Shown: positions 37,620-45,197, numbered from the stretch's first letter. The stretch: DNA of 57,215 nucleotides from Alphaproteobacteria bacterium (GCA_017559525.1 JAFYRI010000008.1:1-57215), one strand, 5' to 3'. Made by a program: numbers and translations. The notes: generated by a model from the letters alone, not told the origin.

Positions 37620-37838
37620 ATGAAAAGAAATCGTTTGGTTTACATTTTACTTGCTCTTTTCTTAGGAGGATTAGGAATTCATAATTTCTATGCTGTATAT
37701 ACGAAGAAAGCAATAATTCAGCTGTTATGTGTTATTCCAGGAGCCGTATTGGTTATCCCTGCTATTATTGAGTTTATTTGGGTTTTGGTCGATATCTGTA
37801 CTGTTACAAAAGATGCTGATGGAAAAGCTTTCGAATAA
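37620..37838 (+). CDS. TM2-domain membrane protein
   Basis: This 72-residue protein is a single TM2 domain. The first segment ends in the hallmark FLGGLGIHNFY (residues about 14-24), with the GxHxFY pattern. A basic loop, a second hydrophobic segment and the WVLVDICTV motif follow. TM2 proteins have varied and mostly unknown roles. No ribosome site is evident ahead of the ATG. A weak ACCTC/GAGGT hairpin with a T tract (37863-37898) follows as a likely terminator. Confidence 0.85.
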   Translation: MKRNRLVYILLALFLGGLGIHNFYAVYTKKAIIQLLCVIPGAVLVIPAIIEFIWVLVDICTVTKDADGKAFE

Positions 37839-37898
37839 AACAAATTTAATCTTAGAAAAATTTGACCTCTGTCTTTGTATGAGCGGAGGTTGTTTTTT

Positions 37899-38049
37899 AT
37901 AAGTTCTTGGAGTATAAGAAAATCATATTTAAGAGTCCGATAATTTATGATTTTTAGCCAATTTTGAAATGTCAACAATCGGACTTGCCGAATAGCTTGC
38001 AAACAAAAGAAAAAGCCCTCGTTTGAAAGAGGGATATAATACATGGTGC
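37899..38049. repeat. Intergenic repeat, copy 1
   Basis: A 151-bp segment recurs at 39091-39241. The 129-bp core (37921-38049 against 39113-39241) aligns without gaps with about 17 differences, counted by eye. It contains GTCCGAT..ATCGGAC arms of a hairpin, a conserved CCGAATAG segment and the stem AAAGCCCTC..GAGGG. It ends at TGGTGC. The two copies flank the CoiA-like gene. Confidence 0.85.
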
Positions 38050-38134
38050 GGGCTGCTTTGCGCTTATCGGACTCAAATATCAGAGGATTTGAAGGAAAAA
38101 TTGCAAAAAATACAGTTGTAATCCGTCAATAGTC

Positions 38135-38977
38135 TCATAACCACCAATTTCTTCTTCTACGGTAATATCGTCTTGGAGGATGTGCATTACGATATTGTAT
38201 TAATGCATTCTGCCTCTTTTGTAGTTCCAATCTGTTGTTCAAATCCACCACTGTTTGTTTTACAAAGTTTTCCCAGGATCCTGTTTTAGCATGCTGTACA
38301 AAAACTGATCTTAAAATTTGAATACCATATCTTTCTAAACCGGAAGATTGTGTTGGTAGTAGGCAAAATACACATTGTCTTATATCATTGTTTTCGGAGA
38401 TCTTATCCATACCCAAAAAATCAAATACAACAGGAACAGAAGAATTTATCCAATCCTTTGGAAATGCTTCATCTGCAAAATGTATTTCTAATACGTTTCC
38501 CACATGCATTTTGTTGTCAATCGTATGTATAGGAGTAATGACTTTTATGTCAGAAGATCCTGTTACTTTTTGGGAAAATCTTTTATAATCATTTTGCAAC
38601 CTTGTCCCATCCACAACCCAATTCATATTTTTATAAAATGCTTCCCTTGATCGTCGTTCTTCGGGTTTTATATGCGAGTGTTGAAATTCCAATGTAAATC
38701 CTTGTGGAGTGCATACATCTGCAATATGTTTTTCTCCTGTTTGTTCATCATGCTTAATGATTTCTTGCCACTCTTTTGAAAAATAGTTCTTCCACATTCT
38801 GTGCCAATCTGTTTCACTTTCATGCCATGAATCACATTCTTTTTTTGACTTATGCGCCCAATGTGGTATTTTTTGTTCTCCGCATTTAGCGATAAGCTCT
38901 GCGCCACAAAATGGACATACTCCTTTGGCACCTTTTGTAGCATTAACCTTTTCACCGTTTACTATTGCTAACAGCAT
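38135..38977 (-). CDS. CoiA-like competence/nuclease family protein
   Basis: The 280-residue protein matches the CoiA pattern. An N-terminal zinc-ribbon-like region CPFCGAELIAKCG is followed by PHWAHKSKKEC. A nuclease-like core then carries HIADVCTPQGFTLEFQHSHIKPEERRSRE (acidic D, E-x-Q and H-S-x-I), the restriction-endonuclease-fold signature of CoiA. CoiA promotes transformation in Firmicutes; in other bacteria homologues are often found on mobile elements. The C-terminus is very basic (PPRRYYRRRRNWW), which fits DNA binding. An AAAGG site supports the start. It sits alone between two copies of the 129-bp repeat, so it may be cargo of a small element. Confidence 0.8.
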   Translation of the reverse strand: MLLAIVNGEKVNATKGAKGVCPFCGAELIAKCGEQKIPHWAHKSKKECDSWHESETDWHRMWKNYFSKEWQEIIKHDEQTGEKHIADVCTPQGFTLEFQHSHIKPEERRSREAFYKNMNWVVDGTRLQNDYKRFSQKVTGSSDIKVITPIHTIDNKMHVGNVLEIHFADEAFPKDWINSSVPVVFDFLGMDKISENNDIRQCVFCLLPTQSSGLERYGIQILRSVFVQHAKTGSWENFVKQTVVDLNNRLELQKRQNALIQYRNAHPPRRYYRRRRNWWL

Positions 38978-39090
38978 ATTTTACCTTTCACATAATTTAG
39001 TATGTATATGGAGATAACGTATACGAAAGTCAAGAGTTGTATTTTTTGGGGTAGATATAATCTTGGGATGAGGTTTTAATCGGACTATAT

Positions 39091-39241
39091 ATAAGTACTT
39101 GTTTTATAAAGAAATCGTATTTAAGAGTCCGATAATTTGAAGTTTTTGACCATTTTTGAAAGGTCAATTATCGGACTGGCCGAATAGGTTGCAAACAAAA
39201 GAAAAAGCCCTCGTTTAGAAGAGGGCTTTAATACATGGTGC
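39091..39241. repeat. Intergenic repeat, copy 2, abutting a tRNA-3'-like fragment
   Basis: Second copy of the repeat at 37899-38049. The hairpin here is better: GTCCGATAATT (39127-39137) with AATTATCGGAC (39166-39176), plus an inner TGACC/GGTCA pair (39147-51/39161-65). Some of the differences from copy 1 fall in the stem. The stem AAAGCCCTC..GAGGGCTTT (39202-39229) is a good terminator. The segment 38978-39090 before it shows no gene. Confidence 0.85.
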
Positions 39242-39252
39242 CGCTGGTGGGA
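39236..39252 (-). other. Possible attachment site: tRNA 3'-end-like fragment
   Basis: The reverse strand reads TCCCACCAGCGGCACCA, which has the form of a tRNA T-stem end, a 7-nt acceptor strand, a discriminator A and CCA. No tRNA body is present to its right. A terminator lies just past it on the side where a tRNA terminator belongs. This is the pattern left when an element enters a tRNA 3' end: the intact tRNA would be at the far right end of the island, outside the window. Type (perhaps Thr) cannot be fixed from 17 nt. Confidence 0.5.
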
Positions 39253-39488
39253 AATTTAGAAGTAACTTTTTGAAATCATTGAAAAATCTATAAATTTTTT
39301 CTTGATTTTTTAGGAGTATTTTCCGGTAACGGGAACACGTCACAGAGGTCTTTAAAAACCTTAAACGTTCAATGTTTCTGCGGGTTTCTGTGCTGTTGAT
39401 ATTTTTCAATAACTGTCTTTTTTATCCAGTTTTGTTTTTAGTTCGATTATCTGGATGTCTTTCATACCCTCAACATCCAATCGGGGAA

Positions 39489-39531
39489 ATGTCTTGATTT
39501 TGGAAAATTTAAAATCACAAAGTCAAGACAT
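39489..39531 (-). promoter_or_regulatory. Long inverted repeat at the integrase 3' end
   Basis: ATGTCTTGA (39489-39497) and TCAAGACAT (39523-39531) are perfect 9-nt arms, with an inner GATTTT/AAAATC alternative. A second 7-bp dyad, TGGATGT/ACATCCA, lies near 39451-39478. They may be a terminator for the recombinase or binding sites near the attachment site. The stretch 39253-39488 otherwise holds no gene I can support. Confidence 0.5.
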
Positions 39532-40112
39532 CATATCTTCAAACTCTCCACGGCATTGGAAAGCATTTGAGGATTATAGTTGAAGTATCTTTGAGTTGTG
39601 CTGATGTTTCTATGGTTTGCAAGCCTTTGAACCAAACAAATATTCACACCACTATTAACCAACTTAGACACAAACAAGTGTCTGCCAAAATGACTTGCCC
39701 CATGGATATTGAATTTTTTATAGATACTTGCAAACATTCTGCTGATTGAAACTCTATTATAAGGTTTGTTCATTTTTTGAGATTTAAAAAGGTAATCATC
39801 TGGATTTAATTCATCATCTTTGGATTTTAAATATTTCAGATATTCTCTAAATTCCTTCTTCATTTGAGAGTTTAAATAATAGTTTGCTCCGAACTTGCCT
39901 TTATTCTTATTTTCATCAAGACAAATAACATCTTTAACAGAGAAGTCGGGATTATAGACATCTTTGATTTGAAGATAACAGAAGTTAATGCTTCTCATCC
40001 CATTTAAGGAACACAGGAACATCATTCGGATTTGTTCAGCATGCCTCATGGCTGAAATATAGGTTAAAATGTCTTTGACTTTTTTATCATCAATATAAGT
40101 TTGGTTAATCAT
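39531..40112 (-). CDS. Small tyrosine recombinase (catalytic domain only)
   Basis: The 193-residue protein starts at ATG 40112 behind a GAAAGGA site. It has the full catalytic set: R40 (NGMRSINFCYL), Lys in NKGKFG (about 71-73), H141-x-x-R144 (SHFGRHLF), H167 (ANHRN) and the nucleophile Y176 (STTQRYF). It lacks most of the N-terminal core-binding domain, so it is shorter than typical integrases of 300-400 residues and resembles the FimB/FimE-size class. It is the likely integrase of the right-hand island, being next to the tRNA-like fragment. It could also be an invertase. Confidence 0.88.
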   Translation of the reverse strand: MINQTYIDDKKVKDILTYISAMRHAEQIRMMFLCSLNGMRSINFCYLQIKDVYNPDFSVKDVICLDENKNKGKFGANYYLNSQMKKEFREYLKYLKSKDDELNPDDYLFKSQKMNKPYNRVSISRMFASIYKKFNIHGASHFGRHLFVSKLVNSGVNICLVQRLANHRNISTTQRYFNYNPQMLSNAVESLKI

Positions 40113-40142
40113 GGTTGTTCCTTTCAATTTTTATTAACTGAA

Positions 40143-40184
40143 TATATCCTGTCGTACTTTTTGGCTCCCGTCCGCTAAAAAATG
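40143..40184 (-). repeat. Shared upstream element, copy A
   Basis: A ~42-nt sequence recurs at 43679-43720. In reverse orientation it reads CATTTTTT-x-GCGGACG..GC..AAAAAG..CGACAGG-x-TATA. The part TTTTT-x-GC / GC-x-AAAAA can form a hairpin with GGACG in the loop. It lies 31-72 bp upstream of the recombinase start codon, in the same orientation relative to the gene as copy B. Confidence 0.7.
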
Positions 40185-40312
40185 TTAAAAAAAGTAATGA
40201 TACCTAACAAACTTTAACATTTTGGATTTTGAGTCAAAACAGCACTTTACAAAACCACAACAAAATCAATGATTTCAGTGATAATGTTAAAAAAGACACA
40301 TTTTTTAACATT
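40178..40312. promoter_or_regulatory. Cluster of AATGTTAAA boxes with a perfect 12-bp-arm palindrome
   Basis: Four AATGTTAAA boxes form two inverted pairs: 40181-40189 with 40213-40221, and AATGTTAAAAAA (40283-40294) with TTTTTTAACATT (40301-40312), perfect over 12 bp with a 6-nt spacer. The second pair abuts the -35 box of the plus-strand promoter. It is probably an operator controlling the recombinase and the HTH gene divergently, though recombinase arm sites are possible. Confidence 0.65.
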
Positions 40313-40313
40313 T

Positions 40314-40342
40314 TTGAATCATCTGGACTTTTGAGGTAAAAT
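40314..40342 (+). promoter_or_regulatory. Promoter of the HTH/beta-helix operon
   Basis: TTGAAT (40314-40319) and TAAAAT (40337-40342) with a 17-bp spacer lie 40 bp before the start codon and directly beside the palindrome. Confidence 0.65.
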
Positions 40343-40382
40343 GTGGTAATCTAATAAAAAACAAAAAGCAGGAGATTTTACT

Positions 40383-41495
40383 GTGAATGATAAAAAAATG
40401 GAACAAATAGAAATTCCGAGCAAGATTTCTTTAATTCGTAGAAGTTCAAATATAAAAACATTTTATGAAACATTAGACATTAATGAAGATGATTTTGTAA
40501 AAGAAATTATTAATAATTCTGATAGCAATCAAATCCTATATAATTTTTATAAAGGAAAACGATTTGGTACAAATGTAAGAACAATTATTGTTAATTTTGA
40601 AAATGTTTTATTTGAGGAAAAAGATTTTAATTTAATAAGAACAATAATGTTGGGTTCGGTTGATTTTGAAGGTAAAAAGATTGCTATTGATGGTAATTTC
40701 AAAAATTGTAAATTTAATGTACCTATTTTTATAGATAATTCGATAGAGGCTGAACTTTGGTTTGAAAATTGTATATTTTCAAGAGATATCTTATTAAAAG
40801 GAACGATTACAGGTGGCATAAAGTTTTTCAAATGTGAATTCGACAAACTTTTTGATTTAGAAAACACAGAAATAACAAACATATTCGATATTGCTAAGAG
40901 TTTATTTGGTGAACGAAGTTTTGTTAAATTGAGTAATACAAAAGTAAAACATTTGGGAAAACTTTGTATAAAGAATACTCAATTTATTGGAAAATTTGAA
41001 GCAACAAATCTTGCATTAAGTTCTTATGCAAATTTTAAGAATATTTCTTTTTTTAATATAGTAGATATTAGCAATATCCAATTAAATGGAATGTGTTTTT
41101 TTGAGAATATTGCTTTTGGAAATCCTGCATCACCAATGATGATAGAAGCACAAAAGGAACTGGCAAAAGCATTAGAACAATGGGGACATAAAAAAGAAAT
41201 TGCTAATTTAGGTCTTAATATTGCTCAAAATATTGATGATACAGAAGAAAGAGAATATCAAGATGCCCTTCAAAAAGGTTGGTTAAATCCAAAGCAAGCT
41301 GCTCGTTTTTTAGGAAAATCTGTAAGAACCCTACAAGAAAAACGAAAAAATGATCAAATGCAAATTACAAAGGAATCTCTACCATTTATTGGGGAAGGAA
41401 AAGATATTCTCTATCCTTTGGATGCATTAAAGGCATATCTGGAACAAGATTGGAATTTGTTAAAAGAATTAAGAAAAAAGCATTGGAAGAAATAA
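40383..41495 (+). CDS. Pentapeptide-like beta-helix protein with C-terminal helix-turn-helix
   Basis: The 370-residue protein starts with GTG 40383, well spaced from an AGGAG site; ATG 40398 is an alternative. Residues about 60-250 are spaced like a right-handed beta-helix related to pentapeptide repeats, with recurring FxNCxF-type units (FKNCKFNVPIFI, FENCIFSRDILL, FFKCEFDKLFDL). Residues about 295-355 form an HTH_17/excisionase-like DNA-binding region (LNPKQAARFLGKSVRTLQEKR). It heads a three-gene operon behind the AATGTTAAA palindromes, so it may be the autoregulator. The combination is unusual; function is unknown. Confidence 0.7.
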   Translation: MNDKKMEQIEIPSKISLIRRSSNIKTFYETLDINEDDFVKEIINNSDSNQILYNFYKGKRFGTNVRTIIVNFENVLFEEKDFNLIRTIMLGSVDFEGKKIAIDGNFKNCKFNVPIFIDNSIEAELWFENCIFSRDILLKGTITGGIKFFKCEFDKLFDLENTEITNIFDIAKSLFGERSFVKLSNTKVKHLGKLCIKNTQFIGKFEATNLALSSYANFKNISFFNIVDISNIQLNGMCFFENIAFGNPASPMMIEAQKELAKALEQWGHKKEIANLGLNIAQNIDDTEEREYQDALQKGWLNPKQAARFLGKSVRTLQEKRKNDQMQITKESLPFIGEGKDILYPLDALKAYLEQDWNLLKELRKKHWKK

Positions 41496-41496
41496 A

Positions 41497-42087
41497 ATGA
41501 TATTTGCAATTAGGCATGGAGAAACTCTTTGGAATAAAGAAGGCCGTGTTCAGGGTGGAGGGTCCGATTCTCCTTTAACAAAATTAGGAATAGAGACAGC
41601 CCATGAATTAGGTAAAAGACTTAAAGAGTATAATATTGATGTCATCTATTCATCTGATTTAGGTAGAGCTAAACAAACAACAGATATTATCAATTCCTTC
41701 TTACATAAAAAAATAGTTTATTCTGAACTGCTCAGAGAAACAAATTATGGTATTGCTGAGGGAATAAAATCATCTGATTTAGACAATAATATAGAATTAA
41801 ATCGTATTTCTAATCAAGTTGATGCTGGAGATAACAACGCTCACTTTAAAGGTGGTGAAAGTCGCAATACTGTTTACAATAGATTTATGGTTTTTTTGAA
41901 TTTATTACCAATAGATAAAAATGTATTAATTTCTACACATGGCGGAATACTCAGAACATTTACAAAGATAAGTGCGGATATAGATAAAAAAATTCCTAAT
42001 TGTGGTGGAATTCAATTTGAAATAGACCAAGATAGGAGACCTTGCCATATTAATTTATTTAATTTATTAGAGAAAGAAATAAAATGA
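41497..42087 (+). CDS. Histidine phosphatase family protein (phosphoglycerate-mutase-like)
   Basis: The 196-residue protein has the branch-1 signature IRHGETLWNKEGRVQG, with catalytic His9 or so and its Arg and Glu. YSSDLGRAKQTTDII follows, and the second catalytic His is in ISTHGGILRTF. These enzymes remove phosphate from small molecules through a phospho-His intermediate; the substrate is not predictable. It starts one base after the preceding stop and overlaps the GNAT gene by 4 nt, so the three genes form one unit. Confidence 0.9.
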   Translation: MIFAIRHGETLWNKEGRVQGGGSDSPLTKLGIETAHELGKRLKEYNIDVIYSSDLGRAKQTTDIINSFLHKKIVYSELLRETNYGIAEGIKSSDLDNNIELNRISNQVDAGDNNAHFKGGESRNTVYNRFMVFLNLLPIDKNVLISTHGGILRTFTKISADIDKKIPNCGGIQFEIDQDRRPCHINLFNLLEKEIK

Positions 42088-42617
42088 ATTTTGAAAAACA
42101 CATACAAACACAAGATATTGAACTTCGTTTTCCAACAATAGATATGGCTTCGGATTTATCTGATTTAGTCTGCCGTAATCAAGAAGAGTTTAAGTATATT
42201 TACTATACCAAGACATTAACTGATATTCAAAAATGTGAAGAAGCTTTAAAGTCAATGGCAGAACGCTTTGAAAAAGGCGAAGGTCATTATGGATATATGA
42301 TTTTTAAAGACAATATACTTGTTGGTTATGCCGGTATTAAAATAAGACCCGGAGAACATGTTGCCGAAATGAGTTATTACTTAGACAAACAACATACCGG
42401 TAATGGTTATGTCAGTAAAGCCATCAAAGCATTAGAAGATATTTTCTTTGCACAAGGTGGGCATAGGAGTGAAATCTTTTGTAATGAAACAAATGAGAAC
42501 TCTTGTAAGGTTGCTAAACGGTTAGGATACCAATTAGATGGTGTTATGAGAGAGTATGAATTTGTTGATGGTGCTTATCAAGGTGTAGCCATTTATTCCA
42601 AAATCAACGGGGAATAA
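42084..42617 (+). CDS. GNAT-family N-acetyltransferase (RimJ/RimL-like)
   Basis: The 177-residue protein carries the GNAT core. GYAGIKIRPGEHVAEMSYYL leads to the acetyl-CoA loop QHTGNGYVSKAIKALED (motif A, Q-x-x-G-x-G). The later NETNENSCKVAKRLGYQLDG segment is typical of RimJ/RimL-type enzymes. The acceptor may be a protein N-terminus or a small molecule. Its start overlaps the phosphatase stop (ATGA). It ends 21 bp before a convergent ankyrin gene. Confidence 0.88.
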   Translation: MNFEKHIQTQDIELRFPTIDMASDLSDLVCRNQEEFKYIYYTKTLTDIQKCEEALKSMAERFEKGEGHYGYMIFKDNILVGYAGIKIRPGEHVAEMSYYLDKQHTGNGYVSKAIKALEDIFFAQGGHRSEIFCNETNENSCKVAKRLGYQLDGVMREYEFVDGAYQGVAIYSKINGE

Positions 42618-42638
42618 AGATTAAATAACGGAATCAAA

Positions 42639-43094
42639 CTAAATCCTTTCAATCATAATATCCAGAGCCGTTTTGCCTTGAATGTTTTTTAATTTGGTTA
42701 AGTCTGCTCCATTGTCTATCAGGGTTTTAATAAATGCTTTTTTGTCAGAGAGGTTATTGAGGCTTAAAACCTGCATCAGGGCAGTATATCCATTCTTGTC
42801 CTGAGCATTTACATCTGCTCCATATTGAATAAGTAGTTTTAAAACATTGGGGTATTTTCTGGATAAACAAGATAGCATAAGTGGTGTCCTACCATCTTTG
42901 ATTGGTTGATTGATATCACCACCCAGTTTAATCAATTCATTTATAAAAGACACTTGAAACTTTTGAGCAACTGCCAAAGTAAATGGTGTCCAACCATGCT
43001 CGTTATAAGTTTTATTCAAATCATATCCTTGATTGATGAGTTCTTTTATTTTTGTTAAATTTTGTTCTGCGACACGAATGACTAACTTATCCAT
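42639..43094 (-). CDS. Ankyrin-repeat protein
   Basis: The 151-residue protein is almost entirely ankyrin repeats, about four units (HGWTPFTLAVAQKFQVSF, DGRTPLMLSCLSRKYPN, NGYTALMQVLSLNNLSD and GKTALDIMIERI). LIQYGADVNAQDK and LIDNGADLTK are canonical. No signal peptide. An AAGGAAC site supports the ATG. As cargo on a mobile island it may be an anti-defence, immunity or host-contact protein; nothing in the sequence decides this. Confidence 0.88.
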   Translation of the reverse strand: MDKLVIRVAEQNLTKIKELINQGYDLNKTYNEHGWTPFTLAVAQKFQVSFINELIKLGGDINQPIKDGRTPLMLSCLSRKYPNVLKLLIQYGADVNAQDKNGYTALMQVLSLNNLSDKKAFIKTLIDNGADLTKLKNIQGKTALDIMIERI

Positions 43095-43191
43095 TTTTGT
43101 TCCTTATACATATTTCCAATTCCGACTAATGTTCGCAATTTATGAAAGGGATTTCATATTGCTCACAAAGTCTCATTGATACCTTCGTTCT

Positions 43192-43213
43192 AACAACCGG
43201 AGCAACGGTTGTT
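43192..43213. repeat. 8-bp perfect hairpin in the ankyrin/DUF6876 gap
   Basis: AACAACCG (43192-43199) and CGGTTGTT (43206-43213) enclose a 6-nt loop. It lies between the DUF6876 stop and the ankyrin start on the reverse strand but has no T tract, so a terminator role is uncertain. Confidence 0.4.
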
Positions 43214-43246
43214 CTCCACTTGGTATTTATTGATTTAAAAGTGTAA

Positions 43247-43627
43247 TCAATACTCTCCATTCCAAAAGAAAACATTGTTGTCAAAATAGAATTTCCAAAG
43301 ACCTTTTGGGCAATCTGTAAAGGGAATATCTTGTTTGAAGAAAATACCTTTAGTGTCCTCAAAGGTTATGATTGCTTTATCATCATCACTGACTATAAGG
43401 TCTATAATGATAAAATCTTCATGCATTTGTTTATAGTGGCGAGAGATGCTTGCAATTAAATCCAACAACCAATAAGCATCAGCCTTTTCACAGAAGGTCT
43501 TTACTCCATCAGTATATTTGAAGGAGTATTGGAGAATTTTATAATAGTTCTCTGTCCCATAGCAATAGGACATAATGTTTTCCAATTCAGTTGATTTAAT
43601 AACGGAATTTTGAGTTGTTGCAGACAT
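43247..43627 (-). CDS. DUF6876-family protein
   Basis: The 126-residue protein has the pattern of this mobile-element family: FKYTDGVKTFCEKADAYWLLDLIAS near the middle, then a beta-rich half (IIDLIVSDDDKAIITFEDTKG) and an aromatic C-terminus (WKFYFDNNVFFWNGEY). DUF6876 genes are typical of plasmids, phages and ICEs, where their function is unknown. An AAAGGA site precedes the ATG, and the shared upstream element (copy B) lies 52-93 bp before it. Confidence 0.75.
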   Translation of the reverse strand: MSATTQNSVIKSTELENIMSYCYGTENYYKILQYSFKYTDGVKTFCEKADAYWLLDLIASISRHYKQMHEDFIIIDLIVSDDDKAIITFEDTKGIFFKQDIPFTDCPKGLWKFYFDNNVFFWNGEY

Positions 43628-43678
43628 TTAAAAATCCTTTCAGGGTAGGGGATATCAGGCTTTTTTCCTGTTTCTTCC

Positions 43679-43720
43679 TATACCCTGTCGGATCTTTTTT
43701 GCTTCGTCCGCAAAAAAATG
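43679..43720 (-). repeat. Shared upstream element, copy B
   Basis: This matches 40143-40184 over about 42 nt. The hairpin is perfect here: TTTTTTGC / GCAAAAAA around loop GGACGAA on the reverse strand. TCCTATACCC at its edge also recurs at 55602-55611 ahead of the serine recombinase. The gap 43721-43860 contains no gene. Confidence 0.7.
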
Positions 43721-43860
43721 CAATTTTATTAAATTATTTTATAAATGATTGATTATATAAATTAATCTCTATCATTTTCTGCACTTTCGTTACTGCAATC
43801 TCTCTCATTTTATCAAAATACGATTTACTTTCTTTTGAAAATTTACCTAACCATTTGTTT

Positions 43861-45108
43861 TTATTCGATTGATGTATTTTTATTGCCAAATTTCAAACGT
43901 TTTAAAACCATACTTATCATGCTATGAAAAGGAGTTTCATCCCAGCAATTTCTTTCAAAAACTTCAGATGGATTTTCTGCTAACACTGCTAGAGTTAATT
44001 CAGATAAATTCTTTGCTAATTCACTATTAGTATCAACTTCTTCCATTTGTTTTCTGTATCCTTGGAATGCTTTAGACATTGCTTCTTTATAATCATACTT
44101 TTCTTGCAATCTGTTTGCATGGCCGTATGAACGAGCAAAAAACCACCCCAACCAAACTGGAGAAAATAAGATTAAACATCTTTGAGTAAAATTGCTTAAA
44201 TCACCTGATGACGAAGACGATATTGGATTATAAAAGGAATAAAATGCAGTAAAAGAAAGTGTAATTATGCTTATGACAAATCCAGTCATTAGCCATTTTT
44301 TCGTTGTTTTTAACTCTTCCGACTTAGTGTGAAATGCCGAAGCTAAACCTGCGGAAGTAGAGTCAGGCAATAACTCATGTAATGTTTCTTTTATGTTGTT
44401 CGCTTCTTCTATTAAATCACTTAATGTCATTAAAGCATCGTTATTGTTTTTTTCAATTAAAGGTATCTTGTTGGCAAAAGTACCAATGTCTTCAATTAAT
44501 GGTGTTACCTCATCAATTTTTTCTTTTACACTTTCATGTAGAGTGTTAATATCTGTTTCGGTTTTTAAAATATTACTTTTTGTATTTTCAACGTCTATTT
44601 TTATTTTTTGTATATCAGAATTAACTGTTTCTGTATTTTCTTTCAATTCAATAACACTATCATAAAGATTTTGTTGTGCCTCCATTTTTTGAGATAACTC
44701 TTTTAATTTAACAAGTTCTTCAGCCATATCCAGCGATAAATTGGCATAAGACTTATCTTTAGAATTTAAAAATGTTATTGGAAACAATGCTGTAAGTAAT
44801 TGATTCAAATATGTAATAAATTGATTAAAATGATTGTATTCACCACTTGCCAAACGTTTTAAAGAGGTAATAGTTGCGTTTAATGTGATTTGCATAATCG
44901 CTTTAGCTAACACATATGTTTTACGAACATTCTTATTATTATCTAAAGATTTCATCCATTCTAAAACGGTTAAAACAACACTACCGATTTCATCAACAGT
45001 TAAATTAGGAAGGTATGGAGTATATACTGATGGTGTTGTAGAACAATTATCATATACCTTTTTCCATAATTCTTCGATTTGCTTGATTTCTTCTTTTAAT
45101 TCATCCAT
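43861..45108 (-). CDS. Coiled-coil membrane protein of unknown function
   Basis: The 415-residue protein is not recognised. Residues about 125-255 are a long coiled coil (repeated LKE, IDEV, IKI, KTETDIN). Two membrane segments follow at about 272-292 and 308-326 (WLMTGFVISIITLSFTAFYSF and LILFSPVWLGWFFARSYG). The conserved-looking segment after them, RLQEKYDYKEAMSKAFQGYRKQM, resembles the cytoplasmic part of other 2-TM coiled-coil proteins found in defence and mobile loci. A membrane-anchored sensor or effector is a reasonable guess only. It is read in the same direction as the R-M operon. Confidence 0.7.
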   Translation of the reverse strand: MDELKEEIKQIEELWKKVYDNCSTTPSVYTPYLPNLTVDEIGSVVLTVLEWMKSLDNNKNVRKTYVLAKAIMQITLNATITSLKRLASGEYNHFNQFITYLNQLLTALFPITFLNSKDKSYANLSLDMAEELVKLKELSQKMEAQQNLYDSVIELKENTETVNSDIQKIKIDVENTKSNILKTETDINTLHESVKEKIDEVTPLIEDIGTFANKIPLIEKNNNDALMTLSDLIEEANNIKETLHELLPDSTSAGLASAFHTKSEELKTTKKWLMTGFVISIITLSFTAFYSFYNPISSSSSGDLSNFTQRCLILFSPVWLGWFFARSYGHANRLQEKYDYKEAMSKAFQGYRKQMEEVDTNSELAKNLSELTLAVLAENPSEVFERNCWDETPFHSMISMVLKRLKFGNKNTSIE

Positions 45109-45173
45109 AGTTTTAATCTTTCAATAAATATTTTACTGTATTTTTTAAGATGAAGAATATTAAAAGCGATATC

Positions 45174-45197
45174 GGTAAGGTGCTCTCACACCTTACC
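45174..45197 (-). terminator. 9-bp hairpin after the 45-residue gene
   Basis: GGTAAGGTG (45174-45182) and CACCTTACC (45189-45197) form a perfect stem with a 6-nt loop just past the stop codon. The T tract is poor, so it is terminator-like only. Confidence 0.55.

Noticed and set aside
38042..38065. Second tRNA-3' fragment after repeat copy 1
   Set aside because: The reverse strand ends GCACCA, but the preceding bases show no T-loop or plausible acceptor context beyond 6-12 nt, so it is too weak to annotate.
37899..39241. Repeats around the CoiA gene as integron attC sites
   Set aside because: The outer boxes do not fit the RYYYAAC/GTTRRRY core-site pattern, and no integron integrase is present; the similarity spans the whole 129 bp and not just the ends.
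39215..39409. 64-residue reverse frame over the repeat and the tRNA-like fragment
   Set aside because: It crosses the terminator stem and the attachment-like fragment and has no credible start signal or domain.
43126..43362. 78-residue reverse frame overlapping the end of the DUF6876 gene
   Set aside because: Most of it is out of frame with a better-supported gene, and the remainder covers a hairpin; no ribosome site.
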